Shown here one piece after another: positions 17,660 through 26,041 of a stretch of 64,000 bases of DNA (its first letter is position 1; the number at the start of each line of letters is the position of its first letter). Location: assembly GCF_042431545.1 (NCBI RefSeq), contig NZ_JBHLYX010000009.1; one strand, written 5' to 3'. Source of the stretch: Pseudoalteromonas xiamenensis (GTDB lineage: Bacteria > Pseudomonadota > Gammaproteobacteria > Enterobacterales > Alteromonadaceae). Under the pieces are notes generated by a model, which saw only the letters and a program-made list of their open reading frames with translations, had not been told where the DNA came from and did not search any database. The translations under genes and the position numbers were made by a program.

Positions 17660-17731
17660 CCTCTTCGGGCGTTTCGTCCCTTCATCCTTCTTGGTGCATT
17701 TTGCGCCACGCGTTTATACACAGAGTACACC

Positions 17732-18298
17732 ATGAACCAACGTAGCTCCCTTGTACAACACGTACTAGCGCGTCTTACTTCAGGTCTAACGTCGAGTGCC
17801 GCAGTTAGTTTACTGTCGCCGTCTGTTGAGCCTGATTTGACTCAAAAAGCGCAATTGCTGGTACACCCCGTTAGTGAACACCAAGCGTCGGATTTGCAGG
17901 CAAAAGGAACTGACAAAGGTGTCAGTTATGGGCCTGTGCAAAACAAAAATTTGTATCCAAATCCACTCAATCGTCGTTTGCTGACCTGTCATGTTGAAAT
18001 TCGGCTCAAGGATGCCGATGGGATGCTCGCGTTTAGTCGGCTGGATACGCTGATAAGTGAATGTGAGGCTCTACTTGATGCGGACGAAACGCCCAACCCT
18101 TGGCAACATTTTATTCCATTGCAGGTTGAGTTTGTGTTTAACGAAGATAGCGCACAAGTCAATGCAAAAGCGTTGTTAGTTTGGCAGTTCTACTACCAAA
18201 TCGATCCTCCACAGGAAGCGTTATCACCTGCGATTAAAGAAGTGTATCTCGGCCCACAAGGTGAAGAACATTGGCTTATCGCGACGGTAAAGGAGTAG
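17732..18298 (+). CDS. Uncharacterised tail protein upstream of the spike gene
   Basis: 188 residues. The N-terminus is helical, the centre polar, and the C-terminal half strand-rich (RRLLTCHVEIRLKDADGML, WQFYYQIDPPQEALSPAIKE). No family recognised with confidence. It starts a compact run of genes (4-nt gap to gpV) that make the tail tip and tube. A tail terminator or tail-completion role would fit its size and place, but this is a guess. Confidence 0.45.
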   Translation: MNQRSSLVQHVLARLTSGLTSSAAVSLLSPSVEPDLTQKAQLLVHPVSEHQASDLQAKGTDKGVSYGPVQNKNLYPNPLNRRLLTCHVEIRLKDADGMLAFSRLDTLISECEALLDADETPNPWQHFIPLQVEFVFNEDSAQVNAKALLVWQFYYQIDPPQEALSPAIKEVYLGPQGEEHWLIATVKE

Positions 18299-18302
18299 CG
18301 CT

Positions 18303-18992
18303 ATGTTGGCAAATGAACATCAAAGTGCTCTTGCAATGAGTGATTTGCAACATCGCCTTTCCAAGTTAATCAATATCGGTAAAGTCGCGGAAGTTGATTA
18401 CGAAAAGGCACTGGTGCGCGTTAAGTTGGGAGCCTGGACGACAGCTTGGTTGCCTTGGCTACATGCTCAAGCAAATAATGATATTACGTGGCAAGCGCCT
18501 GAAGTAGACGAGCAAGTGGTGGTTTTGGCGCCAGGTGGGGACACGGCGCAAGGCGTAGTGCTTGGTAGTCTTTATCAGCAAAATTTTGGCGTAGCTCAAA
18601 CGGATGTGCCAGTTGAAAAGCGCGAGCATGTCCAGCGCGTAAAATACCAAGATGGTTCCATTATTGAGTATGACAGAGAAAGTCATCGCTATTTAATCGA
18701 CATTAAAGGCGCTGATGCAACGGTAGACATTATTTCAGCAGGGACGCTGAATATTTTGACTGAAAAGGATATTCGCGTTGAAACCAAAGCTAACGCAAAA
18801 GTATTTGCGACGGCAAATGCGGAAGTGACGGTTGATGGCAATGCTGCAGTGAAAGTCGCAGGTGACGTGACCGTTGATGGTGCAACGATTAAGTTGAATG
18901 GCGGCTCTCCTTGTGTGGCGACTGCACACATTTGCCATTTTACAGGCTCACCACATGGTGACGGGTCATCGACAGTCTCAGCGGGGAAATAA
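18303..18992 (+). CDS. Baseplate spike protein, P2 gpV-like
   Basis: 229 residues. The central OB-fold region (LGAWTTAWLPWLHAQANNDI, WQAPEVDEQVVVLAPGGDTA, GVVLGSLYQQNFG) is the classic gpV/gp45 spike pattern. It is followed by a repetitive beta-helix stretch (residues ~140-200). The C-terminal 30 residues (CVATAHICHFTGSPHGDGSS) hold several His and Cys and look like a PAAR-type metal-binding tip fused to the spike. It acts at the tip of the tail to pierce the outer membrane. In P2 the order is V-W-J-I-H; here V and W lie after both J-I sets. Confidence 0.9.
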   Translation: MLANEHQSALAMSDLQHRLSKLINIGKVAEVDYEKALVRVKLGAWTTAWLPWLHAQANNDITWQAPEVDEQVVVLAPGGDTAQGVVLGSLYQQNFGVAQTDVPVEKREHVQRVKYQDGSIIEYDRESHRYLIDIKGADATVDIISAGTLNILTEKDIRVETKANAKVFATANAEVTVDGNAAVKVAGDVTVDGATIKLNGGSPCVATAHICHFTGSPHGDGSSTVSAGK

Positions 18993-18993
18993 C

Positions 18994-19191
18994 ATGGCGT
19001 TAAGCGCAGGTGCATTAGAGGGTTTAATTAAAGCCGAATTACAGGGGCAAGGATTTAAGCTTGAAGGCGAACACGCGTTTGCTGGAAAGTTGGCAACGGC
19101 GATTGCCAATGCGGTCGTGGCGCATGTGACATCGAGCGCACAAGTGCCTGTGGCGAGTGGCTCAAGTGCGGGTATGTACAGTGTTGTCTAA
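18994..19191 (+). CDS. Small tail protein next to the spike
   Basis: 65 residues from the ATG one base after the gpV stop. Sequence is mostly one Ala-rich helix (ALSAGALEGLIKAEL, AFAGKLATAIANAVVAHVTS) with a flexible end. Small proteins of this type commonly sit between gpV and gpW in P2-like tails. No biochemical role known to me. Confidence 0.6.
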   Translation: MALSAGALEGLIKAELQGQGFKLEGEHAFAGKLATAIANAVVAHVTSSAQVPVASGSSAGMYSVV

Positions 19192-19200
19192 GGAAAGTGA

Positions 19201-19536
19201 ATGATTGGAATGAACGCAAAAACAGGCAAAGCTTTGTCGGGAATTGAACACTTAAAACAAAGTATTCGCGATATCGTCACCACGCCACTGGGTAGCCGAG
19301 TTATGCGAAGAGACTACGGATGTGGGCTTTTTGAGCTGGTTGATAGACCGTTTTCACACTCACTAGTGGGCGACATCACCATGTCCATTGCCAACGCACT
19401 CGAAAAATGGGAACCCCGCTTTCGGTTAGAAGGCGTTTCCGTTCATCCTGCAGGTGCAGGAAAGTTATCCATCGCAATCAGTGGATTGTATCTCATTAAT
19501 GGCGAACCGGTACTTATTGAGGGTATTCAAGTTTAG
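19201..19536 (+). CDS. Baseplate protein, P2 gpW / T4 gp25-like
   Basis: 111 residues. It has the gp25 family pattern: GIEHLKQSIRDIVTTPLGSR followed by VMRRDYGCGLFELVD and a C-terminal strand pair. GpW/gp25 joins the baseplate wedge to the first sheath ring and helps start contraction. It begins 9 nt after the preceding gene; a strong terminator follows. Confidence 0.9.
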   Translation: MIGMNAKTGKALSGIEHLKQSIRDIVTTPLGSRVMRRDYGCGLFELVDRPFSHSLVGDITMSIANALEKWEPRFRLEGVSVHPAGAGKLSIAISGLYLINGEPVLIEGIQV

Positions 19537-19562
19537 CCATTTTTATTCAACGTAAACACATC

Positions 19563-19591
19563 AAAAAGCCACGCCATCGCGTGGCTTTTTT
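19563..19591 (+). terminator. Rho-independent terminator between gpW and sheath
   Basis: AAAAAGCCACGC (19563-19574), loop CATC, GCGTGGCTTTTT (19579-19590). It separates the baseplate genes from the abundant sheath and tube genes. No clear promoter was found in the 38 nt left before the sheath ATG. Confidence 0.85.
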
Positions 19592-19629
19592 CTTAAAAAA
19601 TAAGACATAACCTAAACAAGGAGATCCTT

Positions 19630-20964
19630 ATGTCGCAATTTCTACACGGTGTAGAAGTCATTGAGGCGCAATCTGGTACGCGTCCTATCAAAACCGTTAA
19701 AAGTTCAGTAATCGGTCTGATTGGTACTGCGCCTTTTGCCGATGCGGAAGCGTTTCCGCTTAATACACCAGTGCTAGTGGCTGGTAAACGAGCTGAAGCG
19801 GCTAAGTTGGTTGACCCAGAAAATGCAGATTTTAAAGCATTACTGGCTGCAAAACAGGATGCTGAGATTGCTAAAGAAGTCGCAGCACAAGAAGCGGCGC
19901 AAAAGCGCACATTGAGTGATGATGAAAAGAAAGACATTGACACGAAACTTCGTAAAACGATTACGACAGTTCCGTTCGTTAAACAAGGTACGTTACCAGC
20001 TGCTATCGATGGCATTTTCGACCAAGCTGGTGCTGCGATTGTGGTCGTTCGTGTAGCTGATAACGCCGACGAAGGCGTAGTAATGAGTAGCATGGCCGCG
20101 GGCGTAGACAGTGAAGGCGCCTATACGGGTGTTGCTGCATTCTTAGGTGCAGAATCTATTCTGGGTGTCACGCCACGTATCCTGGTAGCGCCGGGTTATT
20201 CGCATCAACGTCCAAATGGTAACAAGAACGCTGTGATTTCGGACATGGTTGGTGTTGCGGAGCGCCTACGTGCGGTGATCATTGCAGACGGTCCTTCAAC
20301 AACAGATGAAGAAGCAAAAGCATACCGCAAAGATTTTGGTTCACGTCGTGTGTTTGTTGTCGACCCTGCGGTAAAAGTATTCCGTGACGGTGAAGCCGTT
20401 GTTGAACCTTCAAGTTCACGCGTTGCAGGTATGATTGCCAAATCAGACAACGACCGTGGTTTCTGGTGGAGCCCAAGCAACACTAACATGAACGGTATTG
20501 TTGCAACTGAGCGCGCTATTGACTTCCAGCTAGGCGATGTACATGCTCGTGCTAACCTGCTGAATGAAAAAGAAGTGGCAACGATTATCCGTCAAAACGG
20601 CTTTAAATTATGGGGTAACCGTACGTGTTCAGATGACCCGAAATGGGCATTCCTATCTGTTGTTCGTACCGCGGATATGATCAACGATTCGTTGCTTCGT
20701 GCTCACATGTGGGCAGTTGACCGCAACATCACGAAAACATACATCGAAGATGTGACACAAAGTGTTCAATCATATTTAGACAGCTTAAAAGCGCAAGGCG
20801 CTATTTTAGGTGGTCAAATTTGGGCTGACGCAGATCTAAATACACCTGCAAATATTCAAGCAGGTAAAGTGTACTTTAGCTTCGACTTTACACCTCCAAC
20901 ACCTGCTGAACACATCACGTTCAAGAGCATTCTAACAAACAACTACCTTGAGGAAATCGTATAA
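19630..20964 (+). CDS. Contractile tail sheath protein, P2 FI-like
   Basis: 444 residues; P2 FI has 396. Similarity runs along the whole length: FLHGVEVIEAQSGTRPIKTV at the start, AFPLNTPVLV, GLIGTAPF, then GFKLWGNRTCSDDP and RAHMWAVDRNITKTYIEDV near the end. The size difference is due to a charged, helical insertion at residues ~60-112 (EVAAQEAAQKRTLSDDEKKD). Strong ribosome binding site (AAGGAG). The sheath contracts to drive the tube through the target envelope. The stop overlaps the tube ATG by one base. Confidence 0.95.
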   Translation: MSQFLHGVEVIEAQSGTRPIKTVKSSVIGLIGTAPFADAEAFPLNTPVLVAGKRAEAAKLVDPENADFKALLAAKQDAEIAKEVAAQEAAQKRTLSDDEKKDIDTKLRKTITTVPFVKQGTLPAAIDGIFDQAGAAIVVVRVADNADEGVVMSSMAAGVDSEGAYTGVAAFLGAESILGVTPRILVAPGYSHQRPNGNKNAVISDMVGVAERLRAVIIADGPSTTDEEAKAYRKDFGSRRVFVVDPAVKVFRDGEAVVEPSSSRVAGMIAKSDNDRGFWWSPSNTNMNGIVATERAIDFQLGDVHARANLLNEKEVATIIRQNGFKLWGNRTCSDDPKWAFLSVVRTADMINDSLLRAHMWAVDRNITKTYIEDVTQSVQSYLDSLKAQGAILGGQIWADADLNTPANIQAGKVYFSFDFTPPTPAEHITFKSILTNNYLEEIV

Positions 20965-21473
20965 TGGCCATCTCTCCTAAAATTCTTAAAAAATTCAAAC
21001 TGTTCGTTGATGGTAAAGGTTACTTAGGTATTGCAGATGAAATCACGTTACCAAAAGTGACGGTAAAAACACGCGAAATTACATCTGGTTTCCAAGCGCC
21101 GATTGAACTCGATGTAGGTCAACTTGAAAAGCTTGAGGGCACCATTACTCTGCTAGAGTACAACTCAGATGTAATGAAGTTACTGGGCAATTGGAGCGGT
21201 GCAACAACGCCTCTTACGGCACGTGGTGCAATCCAAGCTCAAGGTTCTCAGCCAGTCGCTGTTGTCGTTACGCTAGAAGGCTTCTTTAAAGAAGTGGACA
21301 TGGGTAACTGGAAAGATGGCGAAGAAGCGAAGCTAACACTGCAATACGCAGTTCAAAAATACAAGCTGCAAATTGGTCAGGACGTTATTTACGAAATCGA
21401 CCTATATAACGACACGCGTGTTATTAACGGCGTAGACCATATGGTTGAGCTTCGCGCAGCAATCGGAGCATAA
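20964..21473 (+). CDS. Tail tube protein, P2 FII-like
   Basis: 169 residues, similar to P2 FII (172). It has KILKKFKLFVDGKGYLGIAD at the start, then LPKVTVKTREITSGFQAPIE and IDLYNDTRVINGVDHMVELR near the end. It forms the inner tube inside the sheath. Start codon overlaps the sheath stop, so both are made together. Confidence 0.95.
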   Translation: MAISPKILKKFKLFVDGKGYLGIADEITLPKVTVKTREITSGFQAPIELDVGQLEKLEGTITLLEYNSDVMKLLGNWSGATTPLTARGAIQAQGSQPVAVVVTLEGFFKEVDMGNWKDGEEAKLTLQYAVQKYKLQIGQDVIYEIDLYNDTRVINGVDHMVELRAAIGA

Positions 21474-21476
21474 TCG

Positions 21477-21734
21477 ATGAAAGAAATCATTAAACTAGCA
21501 TTTCCATTTAAGGTCGATGGGCATGAGTATGCCGAACTGACAATGAGACGACCAAAAGTACGTGATCGTTTGATGGTGGATAAAGTGGATTTAAGTGAAT
21601 CTGAAAGCGAAATCCGCTACTTCTCAAATCTTTGTGAAGTATCGCCTGATGTTATCGAAGAATTAGACTGGAGCGACTTTGTTAAATTACGCGAGCAACT
21701 CCAGGCTTTTCTCGTATCCCGCCAGGCCGTTTAA
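21477..21734 (+). CDS. Tail assembly chaperone, P2 gpE-like
   Basis: 85 residues, 3 nt after the tube gene. The segment YAELTMRRPKVRDRLMVDKV fits the phage tail assembly protein family that coats the tape measure during assembly. In P2-like phages a -1 frameshift near the end makes a longer product, and the downstream sequence here fits this (see 21740-21865). Confidence 0.85.
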   Translation: MKEIIKLAFPFKVDGHEYAELTMRRPKVRDRLMVDKVDLSESESEIRYFSNLCEVSPDVIEELDWSDFVKLREQLQAFLVSRQAV

Positions 21735-21865
21735 AAGCCATGGTGATCGCCCTGGCTAAATACACCGGGTGGGGACTTGATGAACTGACGTCATTAACCG
21801 AATCAGAACTGCATAGCTGGTTCGAAGCTGCCGTCGAGTTCAAACATGCGACTGAGGCGGGTTAA
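21707..21865 (+). CDS. Frameshifted extension of the tail assembly chaperone (gpE'-like)
   Basis: The -1 frame relative to gpE is open through the gpE stop (21732-21734) to TAA at 21863-21865. It carries ALAKYTGWGLDELTSLTESE and LHSWFEAAVEFKHA, which has the W-x-L-x-S-L-T-E-x-E-L-x-x-W pattern of gpE' extensions. TTTT at 21707-21710 allows a -1 slip on the Phe codon. A separate ATG at 21740 also exists (41 residues), so independent translation cannot be excluded. Coordinates begin at the proposed slip site. Confidence 0.65.
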   Translation, partial: FSRIPPGRLKAMVIALAKYTGWGLDELTSLTESELHSWFEAAVEFKHATEAG

Positions 21866-21873
21866 AGCGCCTT

Positions 21874-21900
21874 ACGGTCAGGCTACCTTGGCCTGACCGT
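21874..21900 (+). terminator. Intra-operon hairpin before the tape measure
   Basis: ACGGTCAGGC (21874-21883), loop of 7, GCCTGACCGT (21891-21900), then a C/T-rich run with five T's. It may lower tape-measure expression relative to sheath and tube. Its arm CGGTCAGG equals the left half of the palindrome at 13833, possibly by chance. Confidence 0.55.
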
Positions 21901-21953
21901 TCCTCCCTTTTTGTTTTTCATTTCAGAATAACCCTGCATTCCTAGGTATCGCT

Positions 21954-24900
21954 ATGACTCAACAGGACCCATCAGCACTCTCTGTTGCACGCAACAAAGT
22001 CAAAGATGTACTGCCAGCACAGCCCGCTCACGCGCAAATCACCGCACAACTTGGCGGACTAATTTCGCAGTTACTAAATAATCAAACTAAACAAAATCAA
22101 GATATTAACGTCTTTGTGAACGCAATGTTGACCCAGCAAAGTCAATTAAGTCAGCTCATGAAGGCACTACCCGCTTCGCTGTCTATGCAGCAGGCATCGG
22201 TTTCGATGAGCGCACCGGATTTAGGGAGCGTAGCGACTACATCAACGGTTGATTCGACCGTTGCGAGTTTAAGTGGAACGACAGAAAAGCGTGAAGGGAC
22301 TTCAAGCATCGAAATGAACGCGAACAGTCCAGAGGTATCTGTATCAACAGAACTGAATACCTTGCAAAAACAAATTCCTGAAGTCATTAACAACATCGAC
22401 CTAAACGCGGTCAATCAGTTGATTGCACAGCAAATTCCGGCGCTTTCACAATTAGATTTAGCCGCTTCATTAAAGCCGGATTTAACACAAATAACGGACG
22501 CTTTGCCCAATTTACTGCGTGCAATCGGCCTGCCTGAAATGGCCGCGACACTGAATGAGTCGTTGCCTGCACTCAGGCAATTAGATGGCGAAGCGTTGCT
22601 CGCGGGTGACATTCAACAGCTGCTTCACGTCAGTCCTGAATTATTCAATGCGGTAGGACTGTCTGCAGCTGCGAATGCCATGACACAAGCATTACCAGCG
22701 CTCCAGCAGCTAGACGGACACACTCTTTTGTCCTCAGATTTATCGGAGCTATTAAATGTAAGCCCTCGAGTGCTCGAGGCTATCGGCTTAGAGAGCAGCG
22801 CCGATGTGTTACAAAAAGCGATTCCAATACTTACACAATTGGACATGCCGGCGCTGGCGGATGGTCAATTAGGGTCGTTACTTGATGCGGCTCCTGAAGT
22901 ATTACGCGCACTAGAATTGGAGCAAAGTGCAGACAAGTTGAGTGCGGCGCTACCGGCATTAAAGCAACTGGATCTCAAAGGCATTGTGTCAGGAGATGTG
23001 TCTAGTTTAATGCAAGCCGCGCCCCAATTGCTCAGTGCATTGGAGTTTGATGAAGCGGCGAATACGCTGAATCAGGCACTTCCGGCATTGCAAAAACTAG
23101 ATCCTGAGGCACTTCTCAAAGGTGATTTAAAGAGTTTGCTCGATGCCGCCCCCGAGTTGTTGTCAGCATTCGGTTTACAGGATGCTGCGGGACTTATTGA
23201 ACGTCATGCGGGCGAGCTCAGCAAGATCGATGTAAAAGGGTTAATGGCCGGTGACTTGTCATCTTTGCGCCATGCGCTACCAAGTCTGTTTGATGGTTTG
23301 AGCCAAGGACTAGGTCTTGAAGGGTTAAGTGCCGATCTCGGCGATGCTGTTGCAACGTTGCTTGAGAGCAACGATAAAACAGTTAAAAATGCAAAAGGCC
23401 AAAAAGCTTCGGCACGTAAGAAAGCCAAGTCGCGCCAAGCTAAAAAAGTGAAGGGTCATCACACAGAAGAGCCTGATAATCACACCTCTGTGGCTGAGTT
23501 AAGGGATACCTCAACACACAGAGAAAACGACTCCAGACCAAGTCGAAAGCCTATCTCGCGTAAAAAGCGTCCAAGCCCAAAACACCGTAAAGGAAAAGCA
23601 GGGGCCATGATGCAAGTTGCTGGCAGCGTGATGGATATCATGCAACTTGGAGGGCTGTTCAGCGCAGATGATAGCGACGCATCATCTGCCTCTCTTGGAA
23701 GTGTATTTGCGGATTTAGGTGAATCCGTTCCATCAGTCGAAAATAATTCAACCAGCACGAAAAGGACGAAAAAAGGCGGCGCCGTAAGTAAAACAGCAAA
23801 AAACGCCAAAGGCCAAAAGCTCGGTAGCAAGACAAAGCTTGGAAAAGGCGCAGCGAAAGGCAGTTGGTTGAAAGGGTTGGGGAAAAGCCCTGTCGCAAAG
23901 GTGTTAGGTAAAGCTTCTGGTCCATTAAATGCCATCCTCGGTGCCGCGGATATTGCAGCAACACTTAACGATGATAGTTTGACCAAGGCGGAAAAAGCTC
24001 AACAGATTGGCGCATCCGCTGGGGGCATGGGTGGTGCAATGGCTGGCGCTGCTGCGGGAGCTGCAATTGGTTCAATTATACCCGGAGTCGGCACGTTAAT
24101 CGGCGGAGCTGTGGGTGGTATTATCGGCTCCTTCGGTGGCGAATCGCTTGGCGGTTGGTTAGGCGGCATGCTAGGTGGTGACGACACTGAACAACCCGAA
24201 GCTAAGCAGGCGGAGAGTCGCCTTGACCCATCTTCTACGAACGAATCATCAGGGCTTGCAGCTCTTTCTGAGCCGCAAACGACAGACTTACCACCAATCA
24301 GCGCGGCGGTACCTAATGCGTTATCCGTCATGGCTAACAATCGGGGGCTATCTAGAAAAAGCAAACGCAATGCAGCAAGCAAAAAAGCACCAGCCGCCAA
24401 CAAAGTACCGACTAAATCTAAAGCCGTATCGAAGGCCAACTCCGCGAACAAAGCAAAATTAGGGCAAGGTGCTCAGGCTGCCAAGGGCGAAAACGCTGGA
24501 CAAGGCCAAAATAAGTCGGGTTCTTTTGCCAGTGGATTGCTGTCAATCGCGGGGAAAGCATTACCTGGTGCTAGTGCAATTGGTGCAGGGTGGCTTGGCA
24601 GTGTGTTGTCACCAGATGGAACTACGGCCGATACTGAAGAGGGAGCTTCAACAGATAGTGGCCCTTTATCGTTCATCAAAAACCAAGCGATAAATCCGTT
24701 TAATGCTGTTGCCAGCACGATGTCTGTTTTGGCAAATCAACGTGGAAATATAAAAAGCCCAATACATGCGATTGCAAAAGCAGGCAGTTGGGCAGGTGAT
24801 GCGTTGAATTGGCATACCGCGTTTAGTGCAGCGAACGACGATGCGTTGTCTACATCGGAAAAAGCGGGTGAAGTGAGTAGCACATTGGGTGGTATGTATG

Positions 24901-25316
24901 CTGGAAAGGCGGCGGAAGGTTTACTCGGCAAGAGCAAAAGTCCAGTTCTACAAGCATTAGCTCCTGCTGCGGGATTTCTAGCAAATGGTGTGGTTGGCGG
25001 TGGTATAAAGGCACTTTTCGGCTTAGGTAAAAAAGATGAGCCTGAAGTAAGCTCGAATTCTACGGAATCACCTTCCTCACTTTCACCTGAAGCGCTGACA
25101 GAGACCAGTACAAGTAAAGAGGCTCTCTCCAATGCTCATGGATCATCGACATCAGCTCAAACGAACCAAGTGACAGTGAATGCCAATATTACCGTCAATG
25201 CTGGACCTAATGCGCAAGCACAGGACATCGCTATCCAAATCAAGCAAATCTTAGAGCAGCAACATCAGCGCGCAATGAAAGACGTTCAGGCGCGTTATTA
25301 CAATTCCGTGGCGTAG
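21954..25316 (+). CDS. Tail tape measure protein
   Basis: 1120 residues. Residues 1-160 are helical; 161-460 hold about seven tandem 43-residue repeats; ~465-560 are Lys/Arg-rich. Two hydrophobic Gly/Ala segments (around MGGAMAGAAAGAAIGSIIPG, and a related one near residue 870) resemble the membrane-active part of tape measures. The C-terminus (VTVNANITVNAGPNAQAQDI, AMKDVQARYYNSVA) is the classic end of P2-type tape measure proteins. At about 0.15 nm per residue of helix the tail would be near 170 nm, a rule-of-thumb estimate. It sets tail length and is ejected ahead of contraction. Confidence 0.9.
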   Translation: MTQQDPSALSVARNKVKDVLPAQPAHAQITAQLGGLISQLLNNQTKQNQDINVFVNAMLTQQSQLSQLMKALPASLSMQQASVSMSAPDLGSVATTSTVDSTVASLSGTTEKREGTSSIEMNANSPEVSVSTELNTLQKQIPEVINNIDLNAVNQLIAQQIPALSQLDLAASLKPDLTQITDALPNLLRAIGLPEMAATLNESLPALRQLDGEALLAGDIQQLLHVSPELFNAVGLSAAANAMTQALPALQQLDGHTLLSSDLSELLNVSPRVLEAIGLESSADVLQKAIPILTQLDMPALADGQLGSLLDAAPEVLRALELEQSADKLSAALPALKQLDLKGIVSGDVSSLMQAAPQLLSALEFDEAANTLNQALPALQKLDPEALLKGDLKSLLDAAPELLSAFGLQDAAGLIERHAGELSKIDVKGLMAGDLSSLRHALPSLFDGLSQGLGLEGLSADLGDAVATLLESNDKTVKNAKGQKASARKKAKSRQAKKVKGHHTEEPDNHTSVAELRDTSTHRENDSRPSRKPISRKKRPSPKHRKGKAGAMMQVAGSVMDIMQLGGLFSADDSDASSASLGSVFADLGESVPSVENNSTSTKRTKKGGAVSKTAKNAKGQKLGSKTKLGKGAAKGSWLKGLGKSPVAKVLGKASGPLNAILGAADIAATLNDDSLTKAEKAQQIGASAGGMGGAMAGAAAGAAIGSIIPGVGTLIGGAVGGIIGSFGGESLGGWLGGMLGGDDTEQPEAKQAESRLDPSSTNESSGLAALSEPQTTDLPPISAAVPNALSVMANNRGLSRKSKRNAASKKAPAANKVPTKSKAVSKANSANKAKLGQGAQAAKGENAGQGQNKSGSFASGLLSIAGKALPGASAIGAGWLGSVLSPDGTTADTEEGASTDSGPLSFIKNQAINPFNAVASTMSVLANQRGNIKSPIHAIAKAGSWAGDALNWHTAFSAANDDALSTSEKAGEVSSTLGGMYAGKAAEGLLGKSKSPVLQALAPAAGFLANGVVGGGIKALFGLGKKDEPEVSSNSTESPSSLSPEALTETSTSKEALSNAHGSSTSAQTNQVTVNANITVNAGPNAQAQDIAIQIKQILEQQHQRAMKDVQARYYNSVA
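22434..23337 (+). repeat. 43-residue (129-bp) tandem repeats in the tape measure
   Basis: Units start at the motif (L/I)PAL-QLD, for example IPALSQLD, LPALRQLD, LPALQQLD, IPILTQLD, LPALKQLD, LPALQKLD, then a degenerate AGELSKID. Within each unit follow a (G/S)D-(L/I) turn, a (D/S)AAPELL-like helix and a (L/A)EL/GL helix. The DNA copies have diverged, so this is an old protein repeat and not a recent duplication. Confidence 0.9.
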
Positions 25317-25364
25317 GGTTTCTGCGCCCGATGCAATCCATCACAAATTTTTTGAGGTAACACG

Positions 25365-25817
25365 ATGGCAAAAGTGAGCCACGCCAATTACATGATGCAA
25401 TTGGGGAGCTACAAATTCTCAGTGAGCAGTGCCGCATTTCATAAGTTGAAGTATGACAGTGAATATCGTTGGGAAACGCTCTCTGCGCCGACGGACAAAA
25501 ACAGTCCCGTGATGCAATTCAATGGTGTCGGTGAGCAGTCACTAAATTTAGAGGGCACGATTTACCCACAGCTGGTAAGTAACGGCCTAAAGCAAATGGA
25601 CTTAATGCGTGAAGAGGCGGCAAAGGGTGAACCGTTGTTGCTAGGGTACGTGGAAGAAAGCGGTAATACCAGTCCGAGCGTGGGGCGCGTGATGGGTAAG
25701 TGGGTGATTTGCTCAATCGGTGAGGAACGTACGTTGTTTTTTAACGATGGTATTCCACGTGAAATTAATTTCACCATGACGCTAAAGCGCTACGACGAAC
25801 GAAAGCAGTCTAAGTAG
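25365..25817 (+). CDS. Tail protein, P2 gpU-like
   Basis: 150 residues. Pattern shared with P2 gpU: MMQLGSYKFSVSSAAFHKL, YDSEYRWETLSAP, QFNGVGEQSLNLEGTIYPQL and FFNDGIPREINFTMTLKRYD. GpU belongs to the late tail assembly set U-X-D. Gap to gpX is 8 nt. Confidence 0.9.
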   Translation: MAKVSHANYMMQLGSYKFSVSSAAFHKLKYDSEYRWETLSAPTDKNSPVMQFNGVGEQSLNLEGTIYPQLVSNGLKQMDLMREEAAKGEPLLLGYVEESGNTSPSVGRVMGKWVICSIGEERTLFFNDGIPREINFTMTLKRYDERKQSK

Positions 25818-25825
25818 GAGTAAGT

Positions 25826-26038
25826 ATGAACGGAGTACATTACGTGACACGCGACGGCGACGTACTGGATTTGATCTGCTGGCGACACTACGGACGTACG
25901 GCGGGGATTGTCGAAAAAGTATTAGAGGCTAATTATGGTTTAGCGGCACTCGGGCCAATTTACCCTGAGCAAGTGACGATTTTTTTGCCTGAATTACCCA
26001 AACCAAAAACCAAACAGGTTATCAATATTTGGGATTAA
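25826..26038 (+). CDS. Tail protein X, P2 gpX-like (LysM-like)
   Basis: 70 residues, with the gpX pattern YVTRDGDVLDLICWRHYGRT and VEKVLEANYGLAALGPIYPE. GpX is a small LysM-like baseplate hub component. It overlaps nothing but is tightly spaced between gpU and gpD (3 nt). Confidence 0.95.
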   Translation: MNGVHYVTRDGDVLDLICWRHYGRTAGIVEKVLEANYGLAALGPIYPEQVTIFLPELPKPKTKQVINIWD

Positions 26039-26041
26039 TAC

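Noticed and set aside
19592..19629. TAAGACATAACCTAA before the sheath gene as a fourth copy of the promoter
   Set aside because: The position of the palindrome is occupied by a terminator, so only the weak -10-like similarity remains.
23480..24451. Long minus-strand frames inside the tape measure
   Set aside because: They mirror the repetitive Ala/Gly/Lys-rich gene on +, with low-complexity products and no ribosome binding site.
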